From: Rickettsiales bacterium
GTDB taxonomy: Bacteria > Pseudomonadota > Alphaproteobacteria > Rickettsiales > UBA1997
NCBI GenBank assembly: GCA_028040005.1
Contig: JAOFKK010000005.1
Location: 1-21,676, forward strand
Reading direction: 5' to 3'
Length of the DNA stretch: 21,676 nt
Under the pieces are notes generated by a model. That model did no database searches, was not told the origin of the DNA, and was given only the letters and a program-made list of their open reading frames with translations. Position numbers and translations under genes: made by a program. This document shows positions 15,424-21,676 of the stretch, in pieces (position 1 is the first letter of the stretch; each line of letters starts with the position of its first letter).

Positions 15424-15729
15424 ATGTCAAATGATAGTGATAAAGTATCGGTTGATCCTTTATTTTTAGGCTTAACAAGACCGCCAATGGTATTTGGTGT
15501 AAGTTATAAATTGGCAGCTTTAAATATGCTTACCTCTCTTTTGACATTTATTACGACTAGTGATTTTTTCTATCTATTAGTTTTAATGCCTGCTTTACAT
15601 GGGTTATTTTATCTTTTATGTTTAAAAGAGCCAAGAGCAATAGAATTATTGATAACAAAAAATTCTAAATGTAGTATTTGTAAAAATCGATCAAATTATA
15701 GCGGAACAAATTCCTATGATTTATATTAA
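15424..15729 (+). CDS. virB3: Type IV secretion system protein VirB3
   Basis: Small inner-membrane component of the vir-type (T4SS) machinery that associates with the VirB4 ATPase. Recognised by the N-terminal VDPLFLGLTRPPMVFGVSYK, matching the VirB3 pattern of 'DPLFxGxTRPxM.xGV', then a hydrophobic region of two membrane helices (about 26-65) and LFYLLCLKEPRAIELL, also characteristic. The C-terminal tail (SICKNRSNYSGTNSY) is polar. Length 101 is normal. In Rickettsiales virB3 is usually followed by virB4; here the next gene is ppa, 19 nt on, so the remaining vir genes must lie elsewhere. Rickettsial vir genes are known to be scattered, so this does not mean the system is broken. Confidence 0.88.
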   Translation: MSNDSDKVSVDPLFLGLTRPPMVFGVSYKLAALNMLTSLLTFITTSDFFYLLVLMPALHGLFYLLCLKEPRAIELLITKNSKCSICKNRSNYSGTNSYDLY

Positions 15730-15748
15730 TTATTAAAATTGAAATAAA

Positions 15749-16279
15749 ATGAATATATCTAAAATATCTTATGGCAAAGATGCCCCAGAAGTTGTAAATG
15801 TAGTAATTGAGGTTCCAATGAATGCTGACCCCGTTAAATATGAAATTGACAAAGATTCAGGAGCTCTTTTTGTTGATAGATTTATCGCTACACCAATGTA
15901 TTATCCTTGTAATTATGGCTTTGTGCCAAATACATTATCAGATGATGGTGATCCGGTTGATGTTTTGGTTATTTCGGAGCTACCCTTAATGCCAACTTGT
16001 GTTATTAAAGCTAAGCCGATTGGAGTATTAATTATGGAAGATGAAAAAGGTATGGATGAAAAAATCTTGGCTGTTCCAGCAATTAAAACCAATTCAGAAT
16101 ATGAAAATATCGCAAGTCATACTGAATTAAATAAATCTTTATTAGATAAAATTTCTCATTTTTTTGAAAGATATAAAGATCTTGAAAAAAATAAATGGGT
16201 TAAGGTTAAAGGTTTTGAAGATAGTAAAAAGGCTAAAGAATTAATTAAAGAAGCAGTTGACAGAGAACAAAATAAATAA
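15749..16279 (+). CDS. ppa: Inorganic pyrophosphatase, soluble (family I)
   Basis: Hydrolyses pyrophosphate to drive biosynthetic reactions. The signature DDGDPVDVLV carries the family's metal-binding aspartates; other conserved parts are VIEVPMNADPVKYEIDK, YPCNYGFVPNTL, and HFFERYKDLEKNKWVKVKGFE. Length 176 is typical of the hexameric bacterial type. It lies 19 nt after virB3, and its 3' end overlaps the proposed era start by 23 nt, so ppa and era are likely cotranscribed and possibly coupled in translation. Confidence 0.97.
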   Translation: MNISKISYGKDAPEVVNVVIEVPMNADPVKYEIDKDSGALFVDRFIATPMYYPCNYGFVPNTLSDDGDPVDVLVISELPLMPTCVIKAKPIGVLIMEDEKGMDEKILAVPAIKTNSEYENIASHTELNKSLLDKISHFFERYKDLEKNKWVKVKGFEDSKKAKELIKEAVDREQNK

Positions 16280-17144
16280 TCAGCAAAAAACCGCTTTAAT
16301 AGCATTAATTGGCCCGCCAAATGCTGGTAAATCAAGCTTGACCAATAAATTATTGGGGCAAAAAATATCCATTGCCTCACATAAGGTGCAAACTACCAGA
16401 AATGTTATTAAAGCAGTTATAACTGAAGGTAACTCTCAACTTGTTTTATTTGATACTCCCGGTATTTTTATACCAAAAAAAGACCGACCATTGGAAAGAT
16501 ATATCGTTAAAAATGCTTGGCAGGCAATTCGTCAAATTGAAAATATTTTTCTATTAATTGATGGTGGTCAGGTTGAAAAAGGCATTAATAATATTAAAAA
16601 TATCATTTCCGATCTTAAAAAGCATGAAATAACACCCAATGTTATAATTAATAAAACCGACCTTATTCAATCTGACATTAAAGATGTTACTAATAATATT
16701 TTAGATCTTGGAATTGAGAAAATTTTTTTTACATCAGCAAAAAATGGCGATGGTATTAATGATCTTAAAAAATATTTATTTGATCTTGCTATTGCTGGTA
16801 ACTGGTTATTTCCTAAAGATGATATTTCTGATATTTCTATGAAATTTATGGCTTCAGAAATTACCAGAGAAAAATTATTTCTTAAATTGAAAGAAGATTT
16901 ACCTTATGCCATTGATGTAGAAACTGAAAATTGGGAAGAAACTGACGATTCTGTTAAAATTCATCAAGTTATTTATGTTTTAAAAGATAGTCAGAAGAAA
17001 ATTATTATTGGTAAGAATGGTAGTTTTTTAAAAAAAATAGGATCATCATCCAGGGCTGAAATATCTGATATTTTAGGTAAAAAAACTCATTTATTCCTGT
17101 TTGTAAAGGTAAAGCAGGATTGGATGATAAATCTTTTTCGATAA
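16257..17144 (+). CDS. era: GTPase Era
   Basis: Essential GTPase that binds the 3' end of 16S rRNA during 30S assembly. G motifs are complete: G1 GPPNAGKSS (19-27), G2 TTRNV (46-50), G3 DTPG (66-69), G4 NKTD (132-135), G5 TSAKNG. The C-terminal KH domain has IIGKNGSFLKKIG. Length 295 is typical. The start is the TTG at 16257, chosen because no ATG or GTG lies between it and the conserved G1 region; it overlaps ppa by 23 nt. A start at a rarer codon nearby cannot be excluded. The last 70 nt of the gene are copied again just downstream in an 89-bp tandem duplication. Confidence 0.93.
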   Translation: MTENKINNQQKTALIALIGPPNAGKSSLTNKLLGQKISIASHKVQTTRNVIKAVITEGNSQLVLFDTPGIFIPKKDRPLERYIVKNAWQAIRQIENIFLLIDGGQVEKGINNIKNIISDLKKHEITPNVIINKTDLIQSDIKDVTNNILDLGIEKIFFTSAKNGDGINDLKKYLFDLAIAGNWLFPKDDISDISMKFMASEITREKLFLKLKEDLPYAIDVETENWEETDDSVKIHQVIYVLKDSQKKIIIGKNGSFLKKIGSSSRAEISDILGKKTHLFLFVKVKQDWMINLFR

Positions 17145-17252
17145 TCAAGAATATTATTATTATAGGTAAAAAAACTCATTTATTCCTGTTTGTAAAGGTA
17201 AAGCAGGATTGGATGATAAATCTTTTTCGATAATCAAGAATATTATTATTAT
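17074..17252 (+). repeat. Exact 89-bp tandem duplication spanning the era 3' end
   Basis: 17074-17162 and 17163-17251 are identical base for base (the match extends one further base to 17252). The unit contains the last 71 nt of era, its stop codon and the 18 nt after it. Without the duplication the next gene's ATG would lie 17 nt after the era stop instead of 106. No drift between copies suggests a recent event, or an assembly artefact. Confidence 0.95.
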
Positions 17253-19863
17253 GAATAATAAAATATTATTTATATTTGCTGCATTATTTATGGTATTTTT
17301 AGATATTGATGATGCTTTATCTTCTTGTATTAAAGTGGATAAATCAGAATTTATATTTTTAGATAATGGTCAAGATAATTGCTCTAATAAGTCTAATAGG
17401 GGAGTTCTTAAAATTTACAACAATAATGATGATACGGGTAGAGCTAATAAATTATCATCCTTAATATCAGGAAGAAATAATAGAGGATATACTATACATT
17501 TTACTTTTCAAAAATCAGGAAAAAATACCAATGGTGAACAAATATTATTTGCCGCTTATGAAGAAATGTCAGGTGGTAATGCCATAGCTAGAGCTGGCAT
17601 TAGAAATAGTAATTTCTTTTATGAAACAAATGGTAAAACAATTAAGCAAATAGATCTGAATAAATTGGGGAATAATAGTTTAAATAATCCTCATATTGCA
17701 ATTATAGTTTATAATGAAAAAAGAAAAAAACTGATTATTAATATTGATGGTGCAGAAGTAGTTACAAAAAAGGTAAAGCCTATATCATCTAGTAAGATAT
17801 CCAGAGTTGAATTTGGTAAAAATTATGTGGGTCAAATAGGGGCAATGAATATGTATGCCACTAAAATAGGTTTTAGAAAGAGGTCTGAATTGTCTAATAT
17901 TTTATCAAATATTGATAAAAAGATAAAAGTCATTGCGCCAATAGATAAAAATGGCATTATGGTTTCTGGGATTGAAGGTAAAGATATAGAATCATGTAAT
18001 GATGGTGAAAAATTGATTGATTCTCGATGTTTTTCAACTTCAATAGATTTTTTAACAAAGCCTCAAAATATATCTTTTTCTCAGGATGAAATATCTTATG
18101 ATTCAAATATTACAGAAAATAATAAATATGAATTTGACTGTAATATTGGTTATGTGGCTGGCGATATTACTCCTAAATATTGGTTTTCTATCGAAGATAA
18201 TAATATAAAAATTAATCAAGAAGGTTCTTGTATTGCTAAATCATATAATTTTAATGATAATTTGCCAGATTATACTATAAATCCTGGTGATTTATCTTAT
18301 GATTCTGATATCAATCAAGATAATAAAGTTACTTTATATTGTGAAGATGGTTATGAATCTGGGGATATTAGTCCTAAATATTGGTTTGAGACTGAAAATA
18401 ATGATATTATATTAAAATTAGAAGGAAATTGCAGATCAAACCAATATATCTTTGGAGATGGCAATAGTCCCAATTTACCAGATAATGTTATTGATCCGGG
18501 GGTAATTTTATATGATGTTAATCTTACTAGTAACAATATTGCTCCATTAAGTTGCGCTGAAGGATATGGCCCATCTTTTGATTTAGGATATTATTTTAAC
18601 GATATGGAGTTAGAAATTACAGGTCAGTGTGGTTCTATTGGGGATACTATTATTTCTAATCCAGCTTTAACAGTTAGATTTTGTGAACATGGTAATGGTA
18701 GGGGAAGATGTTGCAATAAGGGTACGGGATCATATCCGATGAATGTTTTTACAAAATATCCTTGCCCTGGAAATGATGCTTTATCTTACATTCAGGTTCC
18801 CCAAGGTTGTTCAGCATCAATATGGCAGCATGGTTGTTTTGGGTGTGGTACTAAATGGAAATTTAATGCAGGAAATCATAATTTATCTGGCTCTGCAAAT
18901 GATCAAGCTTCTTATGGTCAAGTAACATGTAATGATCCTGTTGCAAAGCCTGCTTTTACTTTTGGCAAGAATGGCAATCCAGATTTACCAAATAATGCAA
19001 TTGCCGATACTATAGTGCCTTATGATACATCTTTAACAAAAAATAATCTTGGAGAAATAAGATGTAAATCAGGTTACACAGAATCGGGAGAAGAAAATAT
19101 AGGATATTACTTTGAAAATGCTAGGTTACAAGTTCAAGGCGCATGTGAAAAGATACCAGAAATTGGAATTTCTTTTGATAATCCTGCACCAAGCGCTAAA
19201 GCTATGGTTGATAATGGTCAAACACAAAATGGAGTTTATTGGATAGATTTGCCAAATGCTGGGCCAACTCAAATTTATTGCGCTCTTGACCCTAGCTTTG
19301 CTGGTGGGGGTTGGATGCTTGCTATGAAAGCTGATATTGGCACAAGATTCCAATATGATTCTAACTATTGGGAGCAATCTAATAATTATAATGTTGATAA
19401 CCCTTCCAGATCCAAATCGGATGCAAAATATGATGTATTTAATTATTATCAAGCATCTGAATTTTTGGCAATTTTTCCTGACATGAATAATGGTGGTCAA
19501 GCATCTGGTTATGGTAATGGCTGGAGTTGGCATGTTAAGAATCAAAATATGACAGCTTTAGCAAGGTTCCAAACAAACGAAAGATTATCTGGCAATCCAA
19601 GAGGTGGCAATATGTGGAGAGGGTCAGGATTTTCGGCTCAACACGGTCACCAATGGTATGGCTTTAATTATACATCCAATACTCATTCTAGAGTGAGGTG
19701 GGGTTTTGGATGGAATAATGAACATAATGTTTCCAGTAATGATGTAACTGGAGGTATCGGTCTTAAAAAAGGAGGATCATCGGCAGGTGATCATATTTAT
19801 TATTTTCCAGGCGCTACTGTTGGAAAAAACAAAAGAGTTAGAATGGAAATTTGGGTTAAATAG
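17251..19863 (+). CDS. Secreted multidomain adhesin/lectin-like protein with C-terminal fibrinogen-related domain
   Basis: An 870-residue protein starting MNNKILFIFAALFM, a signal peptide probably cleaved near LSS-C. Order of parts: (a) about 60-220, a jelly-roll, LamG-like segment (GYTIHFTFQKSG ... YVGQIGAMNMYATKIG); (b) four ~62-residue repeats at about 267-327, 331-394, 398-460 and 568-632, each with the pattern 'LPD..I.PG...YD..' , a mid Cys, GY, YWF/YYF and a final Cys; (c) between repeats 3 and 4 a Cys-rich insert (C478-C560) whose latter part (about 512-560, VPQGCSASIWQHGCFG then NHNLSGSANDQASY) resembles a beta/gamma-crystallin motif; (d) 638-870, a fibrinogen-related domain (GVYWIDLPNAG, IYCAL, AGGGWMLAMK, FQYDSNYW). 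A start at 17209 would add 14 residues encoded by the duplicated era tail and spoil the signal peptide, so I reject it. Probable role: binding to surfaces or glycans. No membrane or cell-wall anchor is seen. Confidence 0.8.
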   Translation: MNNKILFIFAALFMVFLDIDDALSSCIKVDKSEFIFLDNGQDNCSNKSNRGVLKIYNNNDDTGRANKLSSLISGRNNRGYTIHFTFQKSGKNTNGEQILFAAYEEMSGGNAIARAGIRNSNFFYETNGKTIKQIDLNKLGNNSLNNPHIAIIVYNEKRKKLIINIDGAEVVTKKVKPISSSKISRVEFGKNYVGQIGAMNMYATKIGFRKRSELSNILSNIDKKIKVIAPIDKNGIMVSGIEGKDIESCNDGEKLIDSRCFSTSIDFLTKPQNISFSQDEISYDSNITENNKYEFDCNIGYVAGDITPKYWFSIEDNNIKINQEGSCIAKSYNFNDNLPDYTINPGDLSYDSDINQDNKVTLYCEDGYESGDISPKYWFETENNDIILKLEGNCRSNQYIFGDGNSPNLPDNVIDPGVILYDVNLTSNNIAPLSCAEGYGPSFDLGYYFNDMELEITGQCGSIGDTIISNPALTVRFCEHGNGRGRCCNKGTGSYPMNVFTKYPCPGNDALSYIQVPQGCSASIWQHGCFGCGTKWKFNAGNHNLSGSANDQASYGQVTCNDPVAKPAFTFGKNGNPDLPNNAIADTIVPYDTSLTKNNLGEIRCKSGYTESGEENIGYYFENARLQVQGACEKIPEIGISFDNPAPSAKAMVDNGQTQNGVYWIDLPNAGPTQIYCALDPSFAGGGWMLAMKADIGTRFQYDSNYWEQSNNYNVDNPSRSKSDAKYDVFNYYQASEFLAIFPDMNNGGQASGYGNGWSWHVKNQNMTALARFQTNERLSGNPRGGNMWRGSGFSAQHGHQWYGFNYTSNTHSRVRWGFGWNNEHNVSSNDVTGGIGLKKGGSSAGDHIYYFPGATVGKNKRVRMEIWVK

Positions 19864-19867
19864 TTGT

Positions 19868-19911
19868 TTGATTGATTTTCATACATAAGATAATTTATTT
19901 AATCAATTCAA
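19868..19911. repeat. Weak hairpin between the fibrinogen-domain gene and the thioredoxin-like gene
   Basis: TTGATTGATT (19868-19877) pairs with AATCAA-t-TCAA (19901-19911), giving 10 bp with one bulge and a 23-nt loop. It lies directly after the stop codon but lacks a T-run. AT-only character makes its significance doubtful. Confidence 0.25.
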
Positions 19912-19921
19912 TAATATAATT

Positions 19922-20320
19922 ATGAGAAAAATCATTGTTCCTGTTATTTTATTTTTTAGTTTAACTGCTTTTTTTGGCTTTGGCAAATCAAAAGAACCTT
20001 TAAAAAACACCCAAATCACTCAAGAACAATTTGACGAATTAAAAAACACTAATGAACCTCTTTTTATTGGCTTTAATGCTACTTGGTGTGGCCAATGTCG
20101 TAAGCAAGATGCTGCATTATTTGAAATTAAGGATAATTATCAAAATAAGGCTAAAATATTCTGGATGAATTGGGATAAAAGAAAGGAATATAATATTTCC
20201 TATCCCAAACAAAGAACAACTATTGTTTTCTATAAAAAAGGTCAAATTATTGATCAATTAATTGGTGAAAATAACAAGGATAAAATTCAAGAATTTTTAG
20301 ATAAAAATATTTATAAATAA
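19922..20320 (+). CDS. Exported thioredoxin-like protein
   Basis: A 132-residue thioredoxin-fold protein with an N-terminal signal or anchor segment (about 4-20, IIVPVILFFSLTAFFGFG). The active site is WCGQC (Cys56, Cys59) in FNATWCGQCRKQ. The usual cis-proline position before the fourth strand reads QRTTIVFYKKG, with Thr instead of Pro, as I remember for the CcdA-associated thioredoxin family of alphaproteobacteria. It is 2 nt from ccdA, which strongly suggests that CcdA passes electrons from cytoplasmic thioredoxin to it in the periplasm. Targets may be apocytochrome c or disulphide proteins such as the Cys-rich secreted protein encoded just upstream; the latter is speculation. Confidence 0.85.
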   Translation: MRKIIVPVILFFSLTAFFGFGKSKEPLKNTQITQEQFDELKNTNEPLFIGFNATWCGQCRKQDAALFEIKDNYQNKAKIFWMNWDKRKEYNISYPKQRTTIVFYKKGQIIDQLIGENNKDKIQEFLDKNIYK

Positions 20321-20322
20321 TA

Positions 20323-21039
20323 ATGACAATATTTATATCAGCATTTATTGCAGGATTATTAACTTCTTTGTCGCCTTGTGTTATTTTAGCATTACCATTT
20401 GTTATTAATAGCGCTTTAATTGAAGGTAAAAAAGGTCCATTATTTTTATCTGCCGGTTTAATTACTGCATTTGTTTTGTTTGGAATTTTATTTTCTGGAG
20501 TATTTTCTTTTTTTAATTTAGAGCAAGAATCGGTTAAATTTTTTGCGGCCATTTTTTTGTTAATCCTTAGTTTATTTTTTATTTTCCCATCTTTAAATCA
20601 AAAATTATCTAATAAAACATCAATTATTGCTAATTTTGCTAATAATTCTTTGAATTCTATTAAAACTAATGGCTTATTGGGTCAATTTATTATTGGTTTA
20701 TTTCTTGGGGCTATTTGGACGCCATGTTCTGGTCCAACATTAGGATTTGCCTTAACATTAATAGCAATTAAGCAAGAAATTTTACATGGTGCTTTGATAA
20801 TGTTAATTTTTGGAATTGCAGCAATTATACCGCTTATTATAATTGCTTATATCTCAAAAAATGCCATTAGTAAGAATTCCAATAAGATACAAAATCTTTA
20901 TGGCCGAGTTAAGTTAATTATGGGAATATTAATATTTTTATATTCCTTCTTGGTTATTATGGGTTGGGATTTGGCTTTTGAGGGTTTATTGCTTGATTTA
21001 ATGCCTGAATTTATTTTCAATATCATTACCAAATATTAA
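20323..21039 (+). CDS. ccdA: CcdA/DsbD-type transmembrane thiol-disulphide electron transporter
   Basis: Six-helix inner-membrane protein that moves reducing equivalents from cytoplasm to periplasm. The two redox cysteines are present in their family motifs: Cys19 (TSLSPCVILALPF) and Cys135 (GAIWTPCSGPTLG). Length 238 is standard for CcdA without the extra DsbD domains. Hydrophobic segments cover most of the chain apart from a polar loop near 90-115. It follows the thioredoxin-like gene by 2 nt and precedes a flavin reductase-like gene by 4 nt, so the three form a likely redox operon. Confidence 0.93.
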   Translation: MTIFISAFIAGLLTSLSPCVILALPFVINSALIEGKKGPLFLSAGLITAFVLFGILFSGVFSFFNLEQESVKFFAAIFLLILSLFFIFPSLNQKLSNKTSIIANFANNSLNSIKTNGLLGQFIIGLFLGAIWTPCSGPTLGFALTLIAIKQEILHGALIMLIFGIAAIIPLIIIAYISKNAISKNSNKIQNLYGRVKLIMGILIFLYSFLVIMGWDLAFEGLLLDLMPEFIFNIITKY

Positions 21040-21043
21040 AAAT

Positions 21044-21565
21044 ATGAAAATTTTATCTTTTGGAGCTTCAAATAGCTTGGCATCGATTAATAAACAATTG
21101 GCAATATATGCTTCTTCTTTGGTAAAAAATGCCACAATAGAAATTATTGATCTTAATGATTATCAATTGCCTTTATTTAGCGAAGATAAAGAAAAGGAAT
21201 TGGGTAAGCCAGAATTGGCTAAAAATTTTTTAAATAAAATTGCCGATAATGATGTTATAATTATTTCCTTTGCTGAACATAATGGCTCATATACAGTTGC
21301 TTATAAAAACTTATTTGATTGGTGTTCAAGAATTGAGAAGCAGATTTTTCAAAATAAAAAAATGATTTTATTATCAACTTCTCCAGGACCAAGGGGTGGG
21401 TCTAATGTTTTGGAAAGTGCCATTAAGTCAATACCTTTTTTTGCTGGCAATATTATTGGTGCAATGTCAGTGCCAAATTTTTATGATAATTTTGATCGAG
21501 AGGGTAAATTTATTAAAGATGATACCATTAAGTCTAATTTAATAGAATTACTAAATAAATTATAA
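21044..21565 (+). CDS. NADPH-dependent FMN reductase family protein
   Basis: Flavodoxin-fold oxidoreductase of the ChrR/YieF-like NADPH-dependent FMN reductase family. The N-terminal strand plus phosphate-binding loop reads ILSFGASNSLASINKQLA, the LPLF segment follows the second strand (DLNDYQLPLFSED), and EHNGSYTVAYKNLFDW matches the family's flavin-contacting 'E.N.S....LKN..DW' stretch, with STSPGPRGG as the next loop. Length 173 fits. Substrates vary in this family (quinones, metals, flavins) and cannot be deduced here. It starts 4 nt after ccdA and is probably cotranscribed. Confidence 0.88.
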   Translation: MKILSFGASNSLASINKQLAIYASSLVKNATIEIIDLNDYQLPLFSEDKEKELGKPELAKNFLNKIADNDVIIISFAEHNGSYTVAYKNLFDWCSRIEKQIFQNKKMILLSTSPGPRGGSNVLESAIKSIPFFAGNIIGAMSVPNFYDNFDREGKFIKDDTIKSNLIELLNKL

Positions 21566-21596
21566 CAAATCAATTGCAAAGGTCTCTTAAAATAAG

Positions 21597-21668
21597 CGAC
21601 ATAGCTAAAAAGATGAAGCTAGATTACTTAAATTTCCCTATAGCAAAAATTGCTTTAAGGGACTGTCG
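21597..21668. other. Branched inverted-repeat structure at the right edge
   Basis: CGACA (21597-21601) pairs with TGTCG (21664-21668) and encloses two hairpins: TAGCT/AGCTA (21602-21621, 10-nt loop) and a compound stem TCCCT/AGGGA with inner AGCAA/TTGCT (21635-21662). This is the same outer-stem-plus-two-hairpins layout as at 9800-9878 and 12026-12106. A 12-nt stretch just before it (CAAAGGTCTCTT, 21577-21588) also occurs on the opposite strand in the mrp-virB3 gap. It is not a tRNA. Sequence beyond the window is needed to see whether a larger RNA or repeat continues. Confidence 0.4.
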
Positions 21669-21676
21669 TGAATCAA

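Noticed and set aside
17209..17250. In-frame ATG giving the fibrinogen-domain protein a 14-residue N-terminal extension
   Set aside because: The extension is encoded by the duplicated era tail and would place charged residues ahead of a good signal peptide; ATG at 17251 is preferred.
19126..19545. 139-codon minus-strand ORF inside the secreted-protein gene
   Set aside because: Antisense to a clear domain-bearing gene; no recognisable features.
21597..21676. Possible tRNA or tRNA-like gene at the right edge
   Set aside because: No acceptor stem, TpsiC-loop (GGTTCGAAT-like) or anticodon arm can be placed; only a generic branched fold remains.

Overview
The window is a very AT-rich, densely coding stretch of a bacterial chromosome. 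The gene set points to an alphaproteobacterium, most likely a host-associated member of the Rickettsiales. The evidence is an alphaproteobacterial TIGR02186-type membrane protein, a VirB3 protein of the rickettsial vir type IV secretion system, bactofilin with an M23 peptidase, a CxxC-lacking Mrp, and a 'thioredoxin-like plus CcdA' redox pair. Order-level placement is inference from protein content; no rRNA or tRNA is present to confirm it.

Layout. (1) 1-2913: the 3' part of ispE (cut by the window edge) and a TIGR02186 membrane protein on +; map on -, convergent and overlapping the previous stop; then rpoZ and a short HemY-N-like membrane protein on +. (2) 2944-9723, all on -: a seven-gene run with gaps of only 1-14 nt, transcribed in the order M23 peptidase, bactofilin, a 52-residue membrane micro-protein, yajQ, polyprenyl diphosphate synthase, mltA, and a surface subtilase with a probable beta-barrel C-terminus. 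It reads as an envelope and peptidoglycan operon. (3) 9724-9996: a 273-nt gap with a branched inverted-repeat structure and two palindromes. (4) 9997-11975: a family-4-like uracil-DNA glycosylase overlapping dgt by 4 nt. (5) 11976-14259: groES-groEL with a candidate heat-shock promoter and a three-way-junction inverted repeat ahead of it, and a hairpin-rich convergent gap behind it. (6) 14260-17144: mrp on -, then virB3, ppa and era on +. (7) 17074-19863: an exact 89-bp tandem duplication of the era 3' end leading into a gene for a large secreted multidomain protein (LamG-like region, four Cys-paired repeats, a beta/gamma-crystallin-like module, and a C-terminal fibrinogen-related domain). (8) 19922-21565: thioredoxin-like protein, CcdA and an NADPH-dependent FMN reductase-like protein. 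(9) The right edge holds another branched inverted-repeat structure.

Most genes are housekeeping. The most interesting items are the secreted fibrinogen-domain protein with the fresh-looking duplication at its 5' end, the intergenic multi-hairpin elements, the near absence of Shine-Dalgarno sequences together with a recurrent AATT directly before ATG, the envelope operon with an unlisted micro-protein, and the C-terminally shortened HemY-like protein. I found no CRISPR array, insertion sequence, tRNA or rRNA.
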